Translations under genes and position numbers: made by a program
In this document: positions 1 to 8,037 of the stretch, one piece after another
Position numbering within the stretch: the stretch's first letter is position 1
Layout: every line of letters begins with the position of its first letter
Source of the DNA: Pseudomonas sp. MPC6
GTDB lineage: Bacteria > Pseudomonadota > Gammaproteobacteria > Pseudomonadales > Pseudomonadaceae
Direction of reading: 5' to 3'
Length of the DNA: 64,000 bases
NCBI RefSeq assembly: GCF_006094435.1
Contig: NZ_CP034783.1
Location: forward strand, 2,817,001-2,881,000
Notes under the pieces: model-generated
What the model was told of the DNA's origin: nothing
The model's input: only the letters and a program-made list of their open reading frames with translations
The model's database searches: none

Positions 1-321
1 GAGGTGCAGGACCTTCTCGGTGGACATCTTGTCCGGCACCACCAGCACCACCCGGTAGCCCTTGGCGCGGCCGACCAGAGCCAGGCCCAGGCCGGTGTTG
101 CCGGCGGTGGCTTCGACTATGGTGCCGCCCGGTTGCAGACGGCCATCGCGTTCGGCGGCATCGATCATCGCCAGCCCGATGCGATCCTTGATCGAACCGC
201 CGGGGTTTTGTGATTCAAGCTTGAGAAACAGGGTGCACGGGCCGGTATCGAAGCGGCTGATACGCACCAACGGCGTATTGCCAATCAGTTCGAGCACGGC
301 GGGGCGGGAGTCGTTCGGCAT
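1..321 (-). CDS. Cysteine synthase / cystathionine beta-synthase family PLP enzyme (5' part)
   Basis: The first 107 codons of a gene that runs off the left edge. The product opens with LELIGNTPLVRI and carries the PLP-lysine motif GGSIKDR followed by EATAGNTGLGLA, the phosphate-binding loop of fold-type II cysteine synthases. These enzymes make cysteine or cystathionine by beta-replacement in the cytoplasm. The start ATG is preceded by GAGGTGA at good spacing. A CBS-like role is possible, but the C-terminal part that would separate CysK/CysM from CBS is outside the window. Confidence 0.85.
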   Translation of the reverse strand, partial: MPNDSRPAVLELIGNTPLVRISRFDTGPCTLFLKLESQNPGGSIKDRIGLAMIDAAERDGRLQPGGTIVEATAGNTGLGLALVGRAKGYRVVLVVPDKMSTEKVLHL

Positions 322-500
322 GTTGTCACCTCGCTGCAAAAATCTGCACTGGATGGGACAGCAACCCGCGGCGAGTTCTCGCGCGCCGGTCGCAAGCAAA
401 TGCGTCGTTTGGAACATAGGCCGGGATTGCCCCACTCGCAACCGCGCACGGCCAATTGGTCACCTCTTCGCTGAAATCACGGAGCTTGCCGTTAGTCACC

Positions 501-566
501 TGTAGGAGCCGGCTTGCTGGCGAAGGCGGCCGTGAGTACGCCTTCGCCAGCAAGCCGGCTCCTACA
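501..566. repeat. REP palindrome pair
   Basis: Two inverted arms of about 26 bp, tgtaggagccggcttgctgg and its complement, flank a 14-bp centre. They lie between the cysteine-synthase-like gene and the 3' end of the TonB receptor gene. This is the common extragenic REP hairpin of the P. fluorescens group. Nothing else was seen in the 322-584 gap. Confidence 0.9.
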
Positions 567-584
567 GAAAAGCGGTTTTCGGGG

Positions 585-3020
585 TTAGAACGTGGGGGTG
601 TATTTCACGCTGAACATGACATTGCGCGGATCACCAAAGTTGTTGTTGCCATTGAGCTGGTCGTACCCCGCGGTGTAATAGCGCTTGTCGAACAGGTTGT
701 TGGCGTTCAATGCCAGGCCGATCTCCGGGGTCAGTTGATAGCCGAGGCGGGCGTTCCATACGGTGTAGCCCGGCACCTCATACGTGCGTTCGTAACCCAG
801 GGTGTGGCTTTGGGTGGTGAAACCCAGCCCGGTGCTGGCCCGGCTCCAGTCGCCGCTGAACTGATAGTCGCTCCAGACCCGCAGCATGTGTTTCGGCGTC
901 CACTGGCTGAAGACCCGGCCTTCGTCGACCGGGTCTTCGAGGTATTTGGTGGTGTTGTAGGTGTAGCCGGCGAACAGTTGCAGGCCGCCGAGTACTTCGC
1001 CGCTGATTTCGGCCTCGATGCCCTGGCTGCGAACCTTGCCGGAGGCCGTCGAGCAGTACCAGCCGTCGCAGGCGAAACCCGAGGCGACGTCGTTGACCGC
1101 TCGATTCTCCTGGTCGTAACGGAACACCGCCAGGGACGTATTGACCCGGCCATCCAGCAGCTCGCCCTTGAGACCGATTTCGTAGTTGCTGCCGATCACC
1201 GGCTTGAGCACCGAGCCGCTCGTGGTGCGTGCAGTCTGGGGTTCGAACACGTCGGTGTAGCTGGCATAGACCGCCCATTCGCGGTTCAGGTCGTAGACGA
1301 TGCCGGCGTAGGGCGTGACTTCCCCGGTTTCGTTGGTGGTGCTTGGCAAGTCGTCGATAGCGACGTCGCTGAACGCGACCTGGGTCGCCGATTTGTAACT
1401 GTAGTCGTACCAGCTGACCCGGGCGCCGAGCACCAGGGTCAGCGGCTCGATCGGCTTGACTCGCCAGCTGCCGTACAGGCCTTTTTGCCGGATGTCGTAT
1501 TTGCTCGGGGTCGCACGGCCACCGGGGGTATTGAGCAAGCCGTCGTAGCTGATTTCAGGCCGGTCATGATCGATGCCGAAGATCGTGTCGCTGCTGTTGT
1601 TGAAGGTCCGCGCAAAACGGTCGTCCGAGGTGTACTTGGAGTAGTTGCCGCCCAGCATGATCTCCTGCTCCATCGACAAGGCTTCGAAGCGTCCGACGAG
1701 GTTCATGTCCAGACCGATCTTGGTGGCGTCGAAGTCCGAGACGAAGTCGGCGTATTGCACGCCGCTGCCATCGGCATTGAGGCCGTCGCCGGAGGTTTGC
1801 AGCCGTTGGTTTTTCGCCTGGTTGTCTTCCGTCATGCGCACCGCGCCGACCTTGAAGGCCCAGTCGTCGTTGAAACGGTGTTCCAGATCGGTGTAGACCG
1901 TGGTGACATCAATCTGCGAATGGTTCCAGCGCGCACCGGTGTAGGTCGAACGCGGCACGTCGAGCGGGCTGCCGTCAGCGTAGCGGGGCAGCCCGCGGAT
2001 CATCGGTCGCGACTCGCCGTCGGAGCGGCTGACGGCCACGCCCAGGGTGGTGTCTTCGCGCAGATCGAAGTCCAGCGCGCCGTACAACGAGTGGGTCTTG
2101 CTCCATTCGTAGTCGATGAAGGATTGGCTCTGGTCTTCGTCGGCGACGAAGCGGCCACGCACGGTGCCGGTCTGGTTCAGCGGTCCGCCGGCGTCCAGTT
2201 GCAGGCCATAATGGTCCCAGGAGCCGGCCTTGCCGGTGAGCGTCACGGTGGGTGCGTTCTGGCCGCGCTTGCGCACCAGGTTGATCGCACCGCCGGGGCT
2301 GCCGGTGCCCTGGAGCAAGCCGGACGCACCGCGCAGCACTTCCATGCGATCAAAGAAGATCAAGTCCTGGGTGGCCCAGTTGCCCAGCGCGTAGGTGTTG
2401 CGCGGGATCGGCACGCCGTCGTACTGCCAGTCATCGATCTGGAAGCTACGCGAGGTCAGGATCATGCCTTTGCCCACACCCTGGACGCCGACCAGTCCGG
2501 TGGTCTGGTTGGCGGCGTCCTTGAGGTCGGTCAGGCCCTGGTCGTCCATCTGCTTGCGGGTCATCACGGTGACCGACTGCGCAATTTCCTTGAGCGTGTG
2601 GGTGCCCTTGCCGATGGTCACCGCCCGTGCGGCGTAGGAGCCAGAGCCTTCGGTGGTGGCATCGACACTGCGTTCGACGATGTTGGTGGCACCCAGTTGC
2701 AGCGCGGCGTTGCTGTCCGTGGCCGGTTCGACGCTGAAGTTGCCTTGCTCGGTGACGCGCAACTGCAGGCCGCTGCCCGACAGTGCCCTTTGCATCGCCT
2801 CGGCGGCGGGCATCTGGCCGATCACTGCCGGCGCCTGTTTCCCCTGAACCAGCAAAGGCTCCAGTGAAACGATATGCCCGCTTTGGCTGGCGATCGCATT
2901 CAGCGTGCTGGCGAGGGGGCCGGCCGGCAGGTTGAAGGACAGGTCCTGGGCCAGGGCAGGGCTTGCCAGGGTTGCCAGGGCAACGGCGATGCAAAGGGGG
3001 TGGGGCCACGGGTTGAACAC
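585..3020 (-). CDS. TonB-dependent siderophore receptor with STN signalling domain
   Basis: 811 aa outer-membrane receptor. A Sec signal peptide ends near ASPALAQ (about residue 24). An STN domain follows (about 26-95, opening FNLPAGPLASTLNAIA), then a plug (about 130-240, with VTVMTRKQM and RMEVLRGASGLLQGTGSPGG), then a beta-barrel ending in the aromatic residue of KYTPTF. It resembles ferric hydroxamate/pyoverdine-type transducing receptors of the FoxA/FpvA class. The GTG start has AGGAG seven bases upstream. A Fur-like site lies upstream. The STN domain implies surface signalling through an adjacent FecR/FecI pair, but that pair is deleted here. The siderophore is not deducible. Confidence 0.9.
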   Translation of the reverse strand: MFNPWPHPLCIAVALATLASPALAQDLSFNLPAGPLASTLNAIASQSGHIVSLEPLLVQGKQAPAVIGQMPAAEAMQRALSGSGLQLRVTEQGNFSVEPATDSNAALQLGATNIVERSVDATTEGSGSYAARAVTIGKGTHTLKEIAQSVTVMTRKQMDDQGLTDLKDAANQTTGLVGVQGVGKGMILTSRSFQIDDWQYDGVPIPRNTYALGNWATQDLIFFDRMEVLRGASGLLQGTGSPGGAINLVRKRGQNAPTVTLTGKAGSWDHYGLQLDAGGPLNQTGTVRGRFVADEDQSQSFIDYEWSKTHSLYGALDFDLREDTTLGVAVSRSDGESRPMIRGLPRYADGSPLDVPRSTYTGARWNHSQIDVTTVYTDLEHRFNDDWAFKVGAVRMTEDNQAKNQRLQTSGDGLNADGSGVQYADFVSDFDATKIGLDMNLVGRFEALSMEQEIMLGGNYSKYTSDDRFARTFNNSSDTIFGIDHDRPEISYDGLLNTPGGRATPSKYDIRQKGLYGSWRVKPIEPLTLVLGARVSWYDYSYKSATQVAFSDVAIDDLPSTTNETGEVTPYAGIVYDLNREWAVYASYTDVFEPQTARTTSGSVLKPVIGSNYEIGLKGELLDGRVNTSLAVFRYDQENRAVNDVASGFACDGWYCSTASGKVRSQGIEAEISGEVLGGLQLFAGYTYNTTKYLEDPVDEGRVFSQWTPKHMLRVWSDYQFSGDWSRASTGLGFTTQSHTLGYERTYEVPGYTVWNARLGYQLTPEIGLALNANNLFDKRYYTAGYDQLNGNNNFGDPRNVMFSVKYTPTF

Positions 3021-3084
3021 AGCATTCTCCTGATGGTGTGGAAGTGTCAGGAGATAGGTGGGACGAGAAATGAAAACCGGACAC

Positions 3085-3103
3085 GAATGAGAGTGATTTT
3101 CAA
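3085..3103. promoter_or_regulatory. Candidate Fur box upstream of the TonB receptor
   Basis: The sequence gaatgagagtgattttcaa matches much of the 19-bp Fur consensus (GATAATGATAATCATTATC-like). It sits about 65-80 bases upstream of the receptor start, between the receptor and the fecR remnant. Iron repression is the expected role for a siderophore receptor. Called by eye only. Confidence 0.55.
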
Positions 3104-3122
3104 AAGAAATTTTTCTGCACGA

Positions 3123-3830
3123 CTATTTCGCCCGAATCAGCGTCAACCAGGGGCTGTAACGATCGACCCGTATCGGCAGGGTTTCAGCCAGCACATTCAG
3201 CCGTCCGCTGAGCCAATCGGCGCGATGGCGCTGGTCGCCGACAACGGGGGTAATGTGGCGGGCGTTCATCAGGGCAGACTGATCTTCTTGCAGGTCCAGC
3301 GTCGTGCCGTCGATCAACCGGGCCTGGACTGAATGCTGCAGCACGACCACACGACTGGCGTCCTGCTCCTGAGACACCAGGAAACGCGTGCCCAGTGCGC
3401 GTATTTCACCCTGGGCGGTGCGCACCCGCAGTGGGCGCCGGGGATCGGCCGCCACCTGAATCATCAGTTCGCCGTGACGCAGAATCACCAGCCGTTGCTG
3501 CTCGTCGAATTGCAAGTCCACCGCGCTGTCGGCATTCAGGCTCAGGCGGCTGCCGTCGGCCAGCGTGAAATCCTGACGCTGGCCGCGCCCGGTGTGCAGG
3601 TCCGCCAGCAGCGAGTCACCCAGCGGGCTGCGCGCGCCCAGCCACAAACCGCCGCCGAGCAGGCCCAGGCCGGCGATCACACGCAACGCATCACGTCGCG
3701 AACCGTGGGGCTGCAACAGCAGTTGGCGCGCTTCGCCGGCCTGCCCGGGCACGCGTCGATCCAGGGCGCGCACCGTGTTGAAGGACCCACCGAGTCGCTC
3801 CTGCAATTTTGCCCAGGCCTGGGCATGCCA
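3123..3830 (-). pseudogene. FecR-type anti-sigma/transmembrane sensor, truncated remnant
   Basis: The reading frame begins inside the protein at HAQAWAKLQERLGG. It continues through a transmembrane stretch (VIAGLGLLGGGLWLGA) and a clear FecR domain (QDFTLADGSRLSLNADSAVD, then IRALGTRFLV). The N-terminal cytoplasmic anti-sigma region is missing and there is no start codon with a ribosome site; an in-frame stop lies just upstream. The C-terminus also looks shortened: NVLAETLPIRVDRY seems to join the expected mid-domain NVLAE directly to the terminal LP-RV segment, suggesting a second in-frame deletion. The frame overlaps and is out of register with the sigma fragment upstream. Very likely non-functional. 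Confidence 0.8.
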
Positions 3831-4071
3831 ACTCCAGCTTGCGCCGCCGATGCCGATCGAAGATCAACCGGCGGGCGATGGTCGACAGGTAGGCGCGAGG
3901 TTGTTCGATGCTGTCGGGGTCGACGCGGGCTGTCAGCATCTGGCAAAACGTATCGGCGGCAGTGTCCTCGGCGTCCGCGTGGTTGCGCAGGCGACGCTGG
4001 ATATGCTGCAGCAGCCAGCGATGATGGTCGCTGAAAAAGAAGCCCAGCTTGCTGGTCGGAGGAGATTGCAC
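3826..4071 (-). pseudogene. FecI-type ECF sigma factor, region 2 only (remnant)
   Basis: The GTG start reads into a typical ECF sigma-2 region: FSDHHRWLLQHIQRRLRNHA, AEDTAADTFCQML, then RAYLSTIARRLIFDRHRRRK. After KLE (about residue 80) similarity stops and the frame runs out of register into fecR sequence. The whole sigma-4 region, which reads the -35 element, is gone. Read through, the frame gives a 126-residue product with an unrelated tail. A Fur-like site remains upstream. This looks like a deletion joining fecI to fecR at about 3826-3836. Confidence 0.85.
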
Positions 4072-4093
4072 CGGTGGCTTTCCAGATGCGAGT

Positions 4094-4112
4094 GTAAATC
4101 GTTCTCAATCTT
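4094..4112. promoter_or_regulatory. Candidate Fur box upstream of the fecI remnant
   Basis: Read on the minus strand, AAGATTGAGAACGATTTAC resembles a Fur box (ATTGAGAATGATT core) and lies about 25-40 bases before the sigma-factor start, the usual position for iron-starvation sigma genes. Called by eye. Confidence 0.5.
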
Positions 4113-4252
4113 ACCTGTGAGAGGATCATCACTGTAATCGCCGGGTTTGCCAACGCCCCGGCGGGTGGTTCGTCTGAAAAGCACAAAAAGCCGCGGCCGC
4201 GATCATGGCGCATGCGACATCTACGAATATTGAGCTAATGTCTAGTTGTTCC

Positions 4253-4301
4253 CCTCGCCAGTCGCGGCCCAATCAGCTCGTCCCTGACGTCGCTGGCGAG
4301 G
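4253..4301. repeat. Inverted repeat, degenerate REP-like
   Basis: CCTCGCCAG and CTGGCGAGG form perfect 9-bp arms around a 31-base centre in the short space between the sigma remnant and the small acidic protein gene. There is no T-run, so it is not an obvious terminator. Confidence 0.5.
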
Positions 4302-4323
4302 TGGACGCCTACTGAATACTCCG

Positions 4324-4563
4324 CTAGTTACCATCCGCCACCTTGCGTTCTATCTCGGCAATTTTTTTCCTGAGCTCCTCGGCGTCCTGCTCCTTGGTTC
4401 GAGTGGAAGAGGGCGTAATGCTTTCATCCACCCCTTTGGTGTCGCTGTCCCTGTCCTCAATATCTCGTTCCACCACATTGACCGGCTTGCCGGATGCATC
4501 AGTGGGCGGGGCGTTCGACGTGGCTGGGGATTGGATGTCGTTGTCGCGGTCATCGTTGTTCAT
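4324..4563 (-). CDS. Small acidic hypothetical protein
   Basis: 79 aa, very rich in Asp, Glu, Asn and Ser, with no hydrophobic segment, and a lysine/glutamate-rich C-terminal stretch (EELRKKIAEIERKVAD) that could be a short coiled coil. It is likely disordered in its N-terminal two thirds. The start (MNNDDRDND) was chosen because CGAGGTAAGCGCG precedes it; a longer frame upstream has no comparable ribosome site and an unlike composition. Function not recognised. Confidence 0.6.
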   Translation of the reverse strand: MNNDDRDNDIQSPATSNAPPTDASGKPVNVVERDIEDRDSDTKGVDESITPSSTRTKEQDAEELRKKIAEIERKVADGN

Positions 4564-4729
4564 CGCGCTTACCTCGGTTGGCCTACACATTGGATGCAGC
4601 ACCCGGGGCCGAGTTCGAGAATTTTTGCTGCCGCCTTTACACCTCTTGTCGGCCTTCATGAACCTATGTCGCAGGCGATAGCTCCATTCCCAAAATAACC
4701 TCACAAAATCACTCTGGAAGTCCACGGCC

Positions 4730-4978
4730 ATGAACTCATTCAGAAACCTGCTGACGCAGGCCGAGGAGCGGCGACTTTGTGCATTGGATGGCTGGCACCG
4801 GGCGCTGGAAAACATCGCGCTGCGCATGGAATCGCCCGATGCCTACCATGAAGAGCTGTTACGACAGTCGGACGAGATGGATCGTCAGGGCATGGTCAGT
4901 TGGGAAGAGTGGCGCGACCTGCGAATCGAGGCGGATCAGGCGTATCTGCGCGCGGTCGCGGGCGAGGACTATCACTGA
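4730..4978 (+). CDS. Small hypothetical protein upstream of ybdK-like gene
   Basis: 82 aa, soluble, mostly charged and probably helical (MNSFRNLLTQAEERRLCALD). It ends 11 bases before the YbdK-type ligase start, so the two are probably co-transcribed. No domain recognised. The acidic C-terminus (VAGEDYH) and short length leave only a hypothetical call. Confidence 0.6.
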   Translation: MNSFRNLLTQAEERRLCALDGWHRALENIALRMESPDAYHEELLRQSDEMDRQGMVSWEEWRDLRIEADQAYLRAVAGEDYH

Positions 4979-4989
4979 GGGGCGCAGGG

Positions 4990-6144
4990 ATGAACCGACA
5001 CCTGAAGTTTGGCATCGAAGAGGAATACTTCATCACCGACCTGGATTCCCGGTGCATGTCCGGCAAGCCCCCCGGCGCGGCGATCGACGCGTGCAAGGCG
5101 GTGCTGGGCGAGTGTTTTGCCCTTGAGATGTTCCAGGGGCAGATCGAAGTCGCTTCCCCGATCTTCACCAGCCTGGCGCAAGCCACACAGTACCTGGGTA
5201 CTGCTCGCCAAGAGTTGCGGCTCGCACTTGCGTCCTATGGTCTGGGATTGCTCACGGCCGGCAGTCACCCTTTGGCGGACTGGCGTACGCAACAGGCCAC
5301 GGAGCAGATGCACTTTCTCAAACTGTTCGAAGACTACCAGCACGTCGCCTGGCGTAGCCTGCTATCCGGTCTGCATGTGCATGTTGAGGTGCCGGGCCAT
5401 CTGGATCGCATTTGCGTGATGAACGAGGTCTTGCCGTGGATGCCGTTGTTGCTGGCGCTGAGCAGCTCCTCGCCCTTTTGGAACGGTGCCGACAGCGGCT
5501 TCATGAGCTATCGCCAGACGGCCTGTGATGAGTGGCCGAGGATGGGCGTTCCCGAGTACTTCGAAGATCAAGGTGCCTATGACGCCTACGTCGCCTTGCT
5601 GATCCGCACCGGCGCCATCCGCCAGGCCAGCGAATGCTGGTGGGGGGTACGACCGGCTACCCGGTTTCCGACCCTGGAGCTGCGGATGACGGATGCGTGC
5701 CCGCGCCTGGAGGATGCCCTGTGCATCGCCTCTCTGTTTCGATTACTGGTCGCCTGGGCCATCGATCAACGCCGCCCCGGATCAACCTGGTCACAGCAAT
5801 CGCGATGGATCCTCCAGGAAAATCGCTGGCGGGCGAAACGATTTGGCATTCACGCGTCCTTCATCGTCGAGGGTTACGACCGGCCTTTCTCTGCCGAGCA
5901 GTGGTTGTTCATGGCCGAGCAGATCTTTGGCGACGCCGCGCAGGCCATGGGTGTGGAGGAGGTGTTTCCCCAGGCGCGCCGGATTCTGCGGGACGGTACC
6001 AGTGCCGAGCGACAGCGCAGCCTCTACCGACGAGTCGTGGGGAGCACCGGGGATGTGCAAGCCGCGCTGTCGGCGGTGGTGGATCAGTTGCTGATGGAGA
6101 CGGAGGAGCAACCCTGCATCAATCGAGCAGTGTGTGAGTCATGA
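4990..6144 (+). CDS. YbdK-type carboxylate-amine ligase (glutamate-cysteine ligase 2 family)
   Basis: 384 aa, close to the family's usual 370-390. The N-terminus FGIEEEYFITD is the GCS2 hallmark in which glutamates bind metal and ATP; SGLHVHVEV and TLELRMTDACP are later core motifs. Members ligate an amine to the gamma-carboxyl of glutamate; E. coli YbdK has weak glutamate-cysteine ligase activity and its true substrate is unclear. The start ATG follows GGGGCGCAGGG; a longer in-frame extension overlaps the preceding gene and was rejected. Cytoplasmic. Confidence 0.85.
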   Translation: MNRHLKFGIEEEYFITDLDSRCMSGKPPGAAIDACKAVLGECFALEMFQGQIEVASPIFTSLAQATQYLGTARQELRLALASYGLGLLTAGSHPLADWRTQQATEQMHFLKLFEDYQHVAWRSLLSGLHVHVEVPGHLDRICVMNEVLPWMPLLLALSSSSPFWNGADSGFMSYRQTACDEWPRMGVPEYFEDQGAYDAYVALLIRTGAIRQASECWWGVRPATRFPTLELRMTDACPRLEDALCIASLFRLLVAWAIDQRRPGSTWSQQSRWILQENRWRAKRFGIHASFIVEGYDRPFSAEQWLFMAEQIFGDAAQAMGVEEVFPQARRILRDGTSAERQRSLYRRVVGSTGDVQAALSAVVDQLLMETEEQPCINRAVCES

Positions 6145-6157
6145 ACCGAACTCACCC

Positions 6158-7045
6158 CTAAACCAGATACCGCCGAAACCATCCCAGCGTCCGGTCCCAG
6201 GCCAACCGCGCCGCCGCGTCGTCGTACCGGGGCGTGGAGTCGTTATGGAAACCGTGGTTGGCGCCCGGATAAATGTAGGCTTCGTAGGTCTTGCCCGCGG
6301 CTTTCAACGCCTTCTCATAGGCCGGCCAGCCTTCGTTGATCCGGGCATCCAGTTCGCCATAGTGCAGCATCAAGGGCGCCTTGATCCGGGGGACGTCCTT
6401 GGCCTCTGCCTGGCGGCCATAAAAGGACACGCCAGCCGCCAGTTCCGGATAGGCCACGGCCGCGGCGTTGACCACGCCACCGCCGTAACAGAACCCGGTG
6501 ATGCCGACTTTGCCAGTGGTTGCGTCGTGCTTCATCAGCCACTCGATGGCGGCGAAAAAATCGTTCATGAGCTTTTCAGGGTCGACGGTCGCCTGCAGCT
6601 CCCGGCCTTTGTCGTCGTTGCCCGGATAGCCGCCGACCGACGTCAGGCCATCGGGGGCGAGGGCGATGAAACCGGCTTTGGCCAGGCGTCGCGCGACATC
6701 CTCGATGTACGGGTTGAGCCCGCGGTTTTCATGCACGACCACCACCCCCGGCACCTTGGCGCCGGCCTTCGCCGGACGCACCAGATAACCACGGACCTGC
6801 CCGTTGCCCTTGGGCGAGGGGTAGGTGACGTACTCGGCGATGATCTCCGGGTCGGTAAACTCGACCTGCTCGGCGAGCGCATAGTTCGGGCTCAGCGCGG
6901 CGAGCAGGGCGCCGGCCGTCAAACCGCCCAGGGTGAACAACGCCGCACGATCGAGAAACTCACGCCGGTTGATCTTGCCGTGGGCGTAGTAGTCGTACAG
7001 TTCGAGCAGTTCCGGGGCGAAGTCTTTCGCAGTGAGACGGGTCAT
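6158..7045 (-). CDS. Dienelactone hydrolase family alpha/beta hydrolase with Tat-like leader
   Basis: 295 aa. Residues about 25-55 (INRREFLDRAALFTLGG...) resemble a twin-arginine leader after an unusually long N-terminal segment, so the enzyme may be exported or membrane-held, as in the YghX group. The catalytic triad is visible: Cys in GFCYGG (about residue 186), Asp in GELDARI (about 232) and His in ANHGFH (about 263). AGGAAGCGCAG precedes the ATG. The substrate is unknown; family members cleave cyclic or activated esters. It stands alone, with a gap of about 1 kb upstream. Confidence 0.85.
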   Translation of the reverse strand: MTRLTAKDFAPELLELYDYYAHGKINRREFLDRAALFTLGGLTAGALLAALSPNYALAEQVEFTDPEIIAEYVTYPSPKGNGQVRGYLVRPAKAGAKVPGVVVVHENRGLNPYIEDVARRLAKAGFIALAPDGLTSVGGYPGNDDKGRELQATVDPEKLMNDFFAAIEWLMKHDATTGKVGITGFCYGGGVVNAAAVAYPELAAGVSFYGRQAEAKDVPRIKAPLMLHYGELDARINEGWPAYEKALKAAGKTYEAYIYPGANHGFHNDSTPRYDDAAARLAWDRTLGWFRRYLV

Positions 7046-7196
7046 CTGTGCGCTTCCTATGGGGCGGGTCGAGTGTCTGGCGGGTCGACGGTGTGAGCGA
7101 TTGTTATCGAGCGTAGTTGATCAAGAACTAGTGCTGAAGTGGAGATTAGGCAATCGTCGTTATCGAACAACGCTTGTGGTCTGGATTGATTGGTAA

Positions 7197-7249
7197 AAAT
7201 ACCCGTGAACAATACATGAAGGGGCTTTGTGAACCGTATACGGGTATTT
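7197..7249. repeat. 10-bp inverted repeat with 33-base loop
   Basis: AAATACCCGT and ACGGGTATTT are perfect complements on either side of an AT-rich centre, between the dienelactone hydrolase gene and the REP array. No ORF is credible here. It could be a cruciform, a decayed terminator or a protein site. The rest of 7046-7311 shows nothing. Confidence 0.5.
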
Positions 7250-7311
7250 ATGTTGCCTGGAGACGTCTTCGCTGTGGCGGTTTTCACAATCCAGCGGTGT
7301 GCAGTTGATGG

Positions 7312-8032
7312 TGTAGGAGCTGGCTTGCCAGCGAAGGCGGCGTCGAGCCTTGCAGCGGCCATGCCGACGCCTTCGCCAGCAAGCCGGCTCCTACACGGGG
7401 GTTGGCGTTTTCCACAATTCATCTGTACACCGGTGATCCCTGTAGGAGCTGGCTTGCCAGCGAAGGCGGCCCCAAGCCCTGCAGTGGCCATGAAGACGCC
7501 TTCGCCGGCAAGCCGGCTCCTACAGGGTTTGGCGTTTTCCACAATCCAGCGGTGTGCAGTTGATGGTGTAGGAGCTGGCTTGCCAGCGAAGGCGGCCCCA
7601 AGCCTTGCAGTGGCCATGCCGATGCCTTCGCCAGCAAGCCGGCTCCTACACGGGGGTTGGCGTTTTTCGCAATTCAGCGGTGCGCAGGTGATCGTGTAGG
7701 AGCTGGCTTGCCAGCGAAGGCGGCCCCAAGCCCTGCAGTGGCCATGAAGACGCCTTCGCCGGCAAGCCGGCTCCTACAGGGTTTGGCGTTTTCCACAATC
7801 CAGCGGTGTGCAGTTGATGGTGTAGGAGCTGGCTTGCCAGCGAAGGCGGCCCCAAGCCTTGCAGTGGCCATGCCGATGCCTTCGCCAGCAAGCCGGCTCC
7901 TACACGGGGGTTGGCGTTTTTCGCAATTCAGCGGTGCGCAGGTGATCGTGTAGGAGCTGGCTTGCCAGCGAAGGCGGCCCCAAGCCTTGCAGTGGCCATG
8001 AAGACGCCTTCGCCAGCAAGCCGGCTCCTACA
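7312..8032. repeat. Array of six REP hairpins in a 254-bp higher-order repeat
   Basis: Six copies of an about 84-bp hairpin (tgtaggagctggcttgccag ... ggctcctaca) begin at 7312, 7441, 7567, 7695, 7821 and 7949. Spacers of about 42 bp alternate between two sequences, gggtttggcgttttccacaa and cgggggttggcgtttttcgc. Hairpin type and spacer type alternate together, giving a 254-bp unit duplicated almost exactly (7441-7694 and 7695-7948). The array ends 5 bp before the glcB stop codon, so it is transcribed as the glc operon's 3' end. The apparent ORFs here are repeat translations. Confidence 0.95.
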
Positions 8033-8037
8033 CAGGT

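Noticed and set aside
456..2867. 803-codon open frame on the plus strand opposite the TonB receptor
   Set aside because: It mirrors the receptor codons in a GC-rich gene, has no ribosome site and no domain, and is rich in Val/Ala/Gly/Arg as expected for an antisense shadow.
7312..8032. CRISPR array
   Set aside because: Regular spacing is superficially similar, but each repeat is a long hairpin, the spacers repeat in turn instead of being unique, and no cas genes are present.
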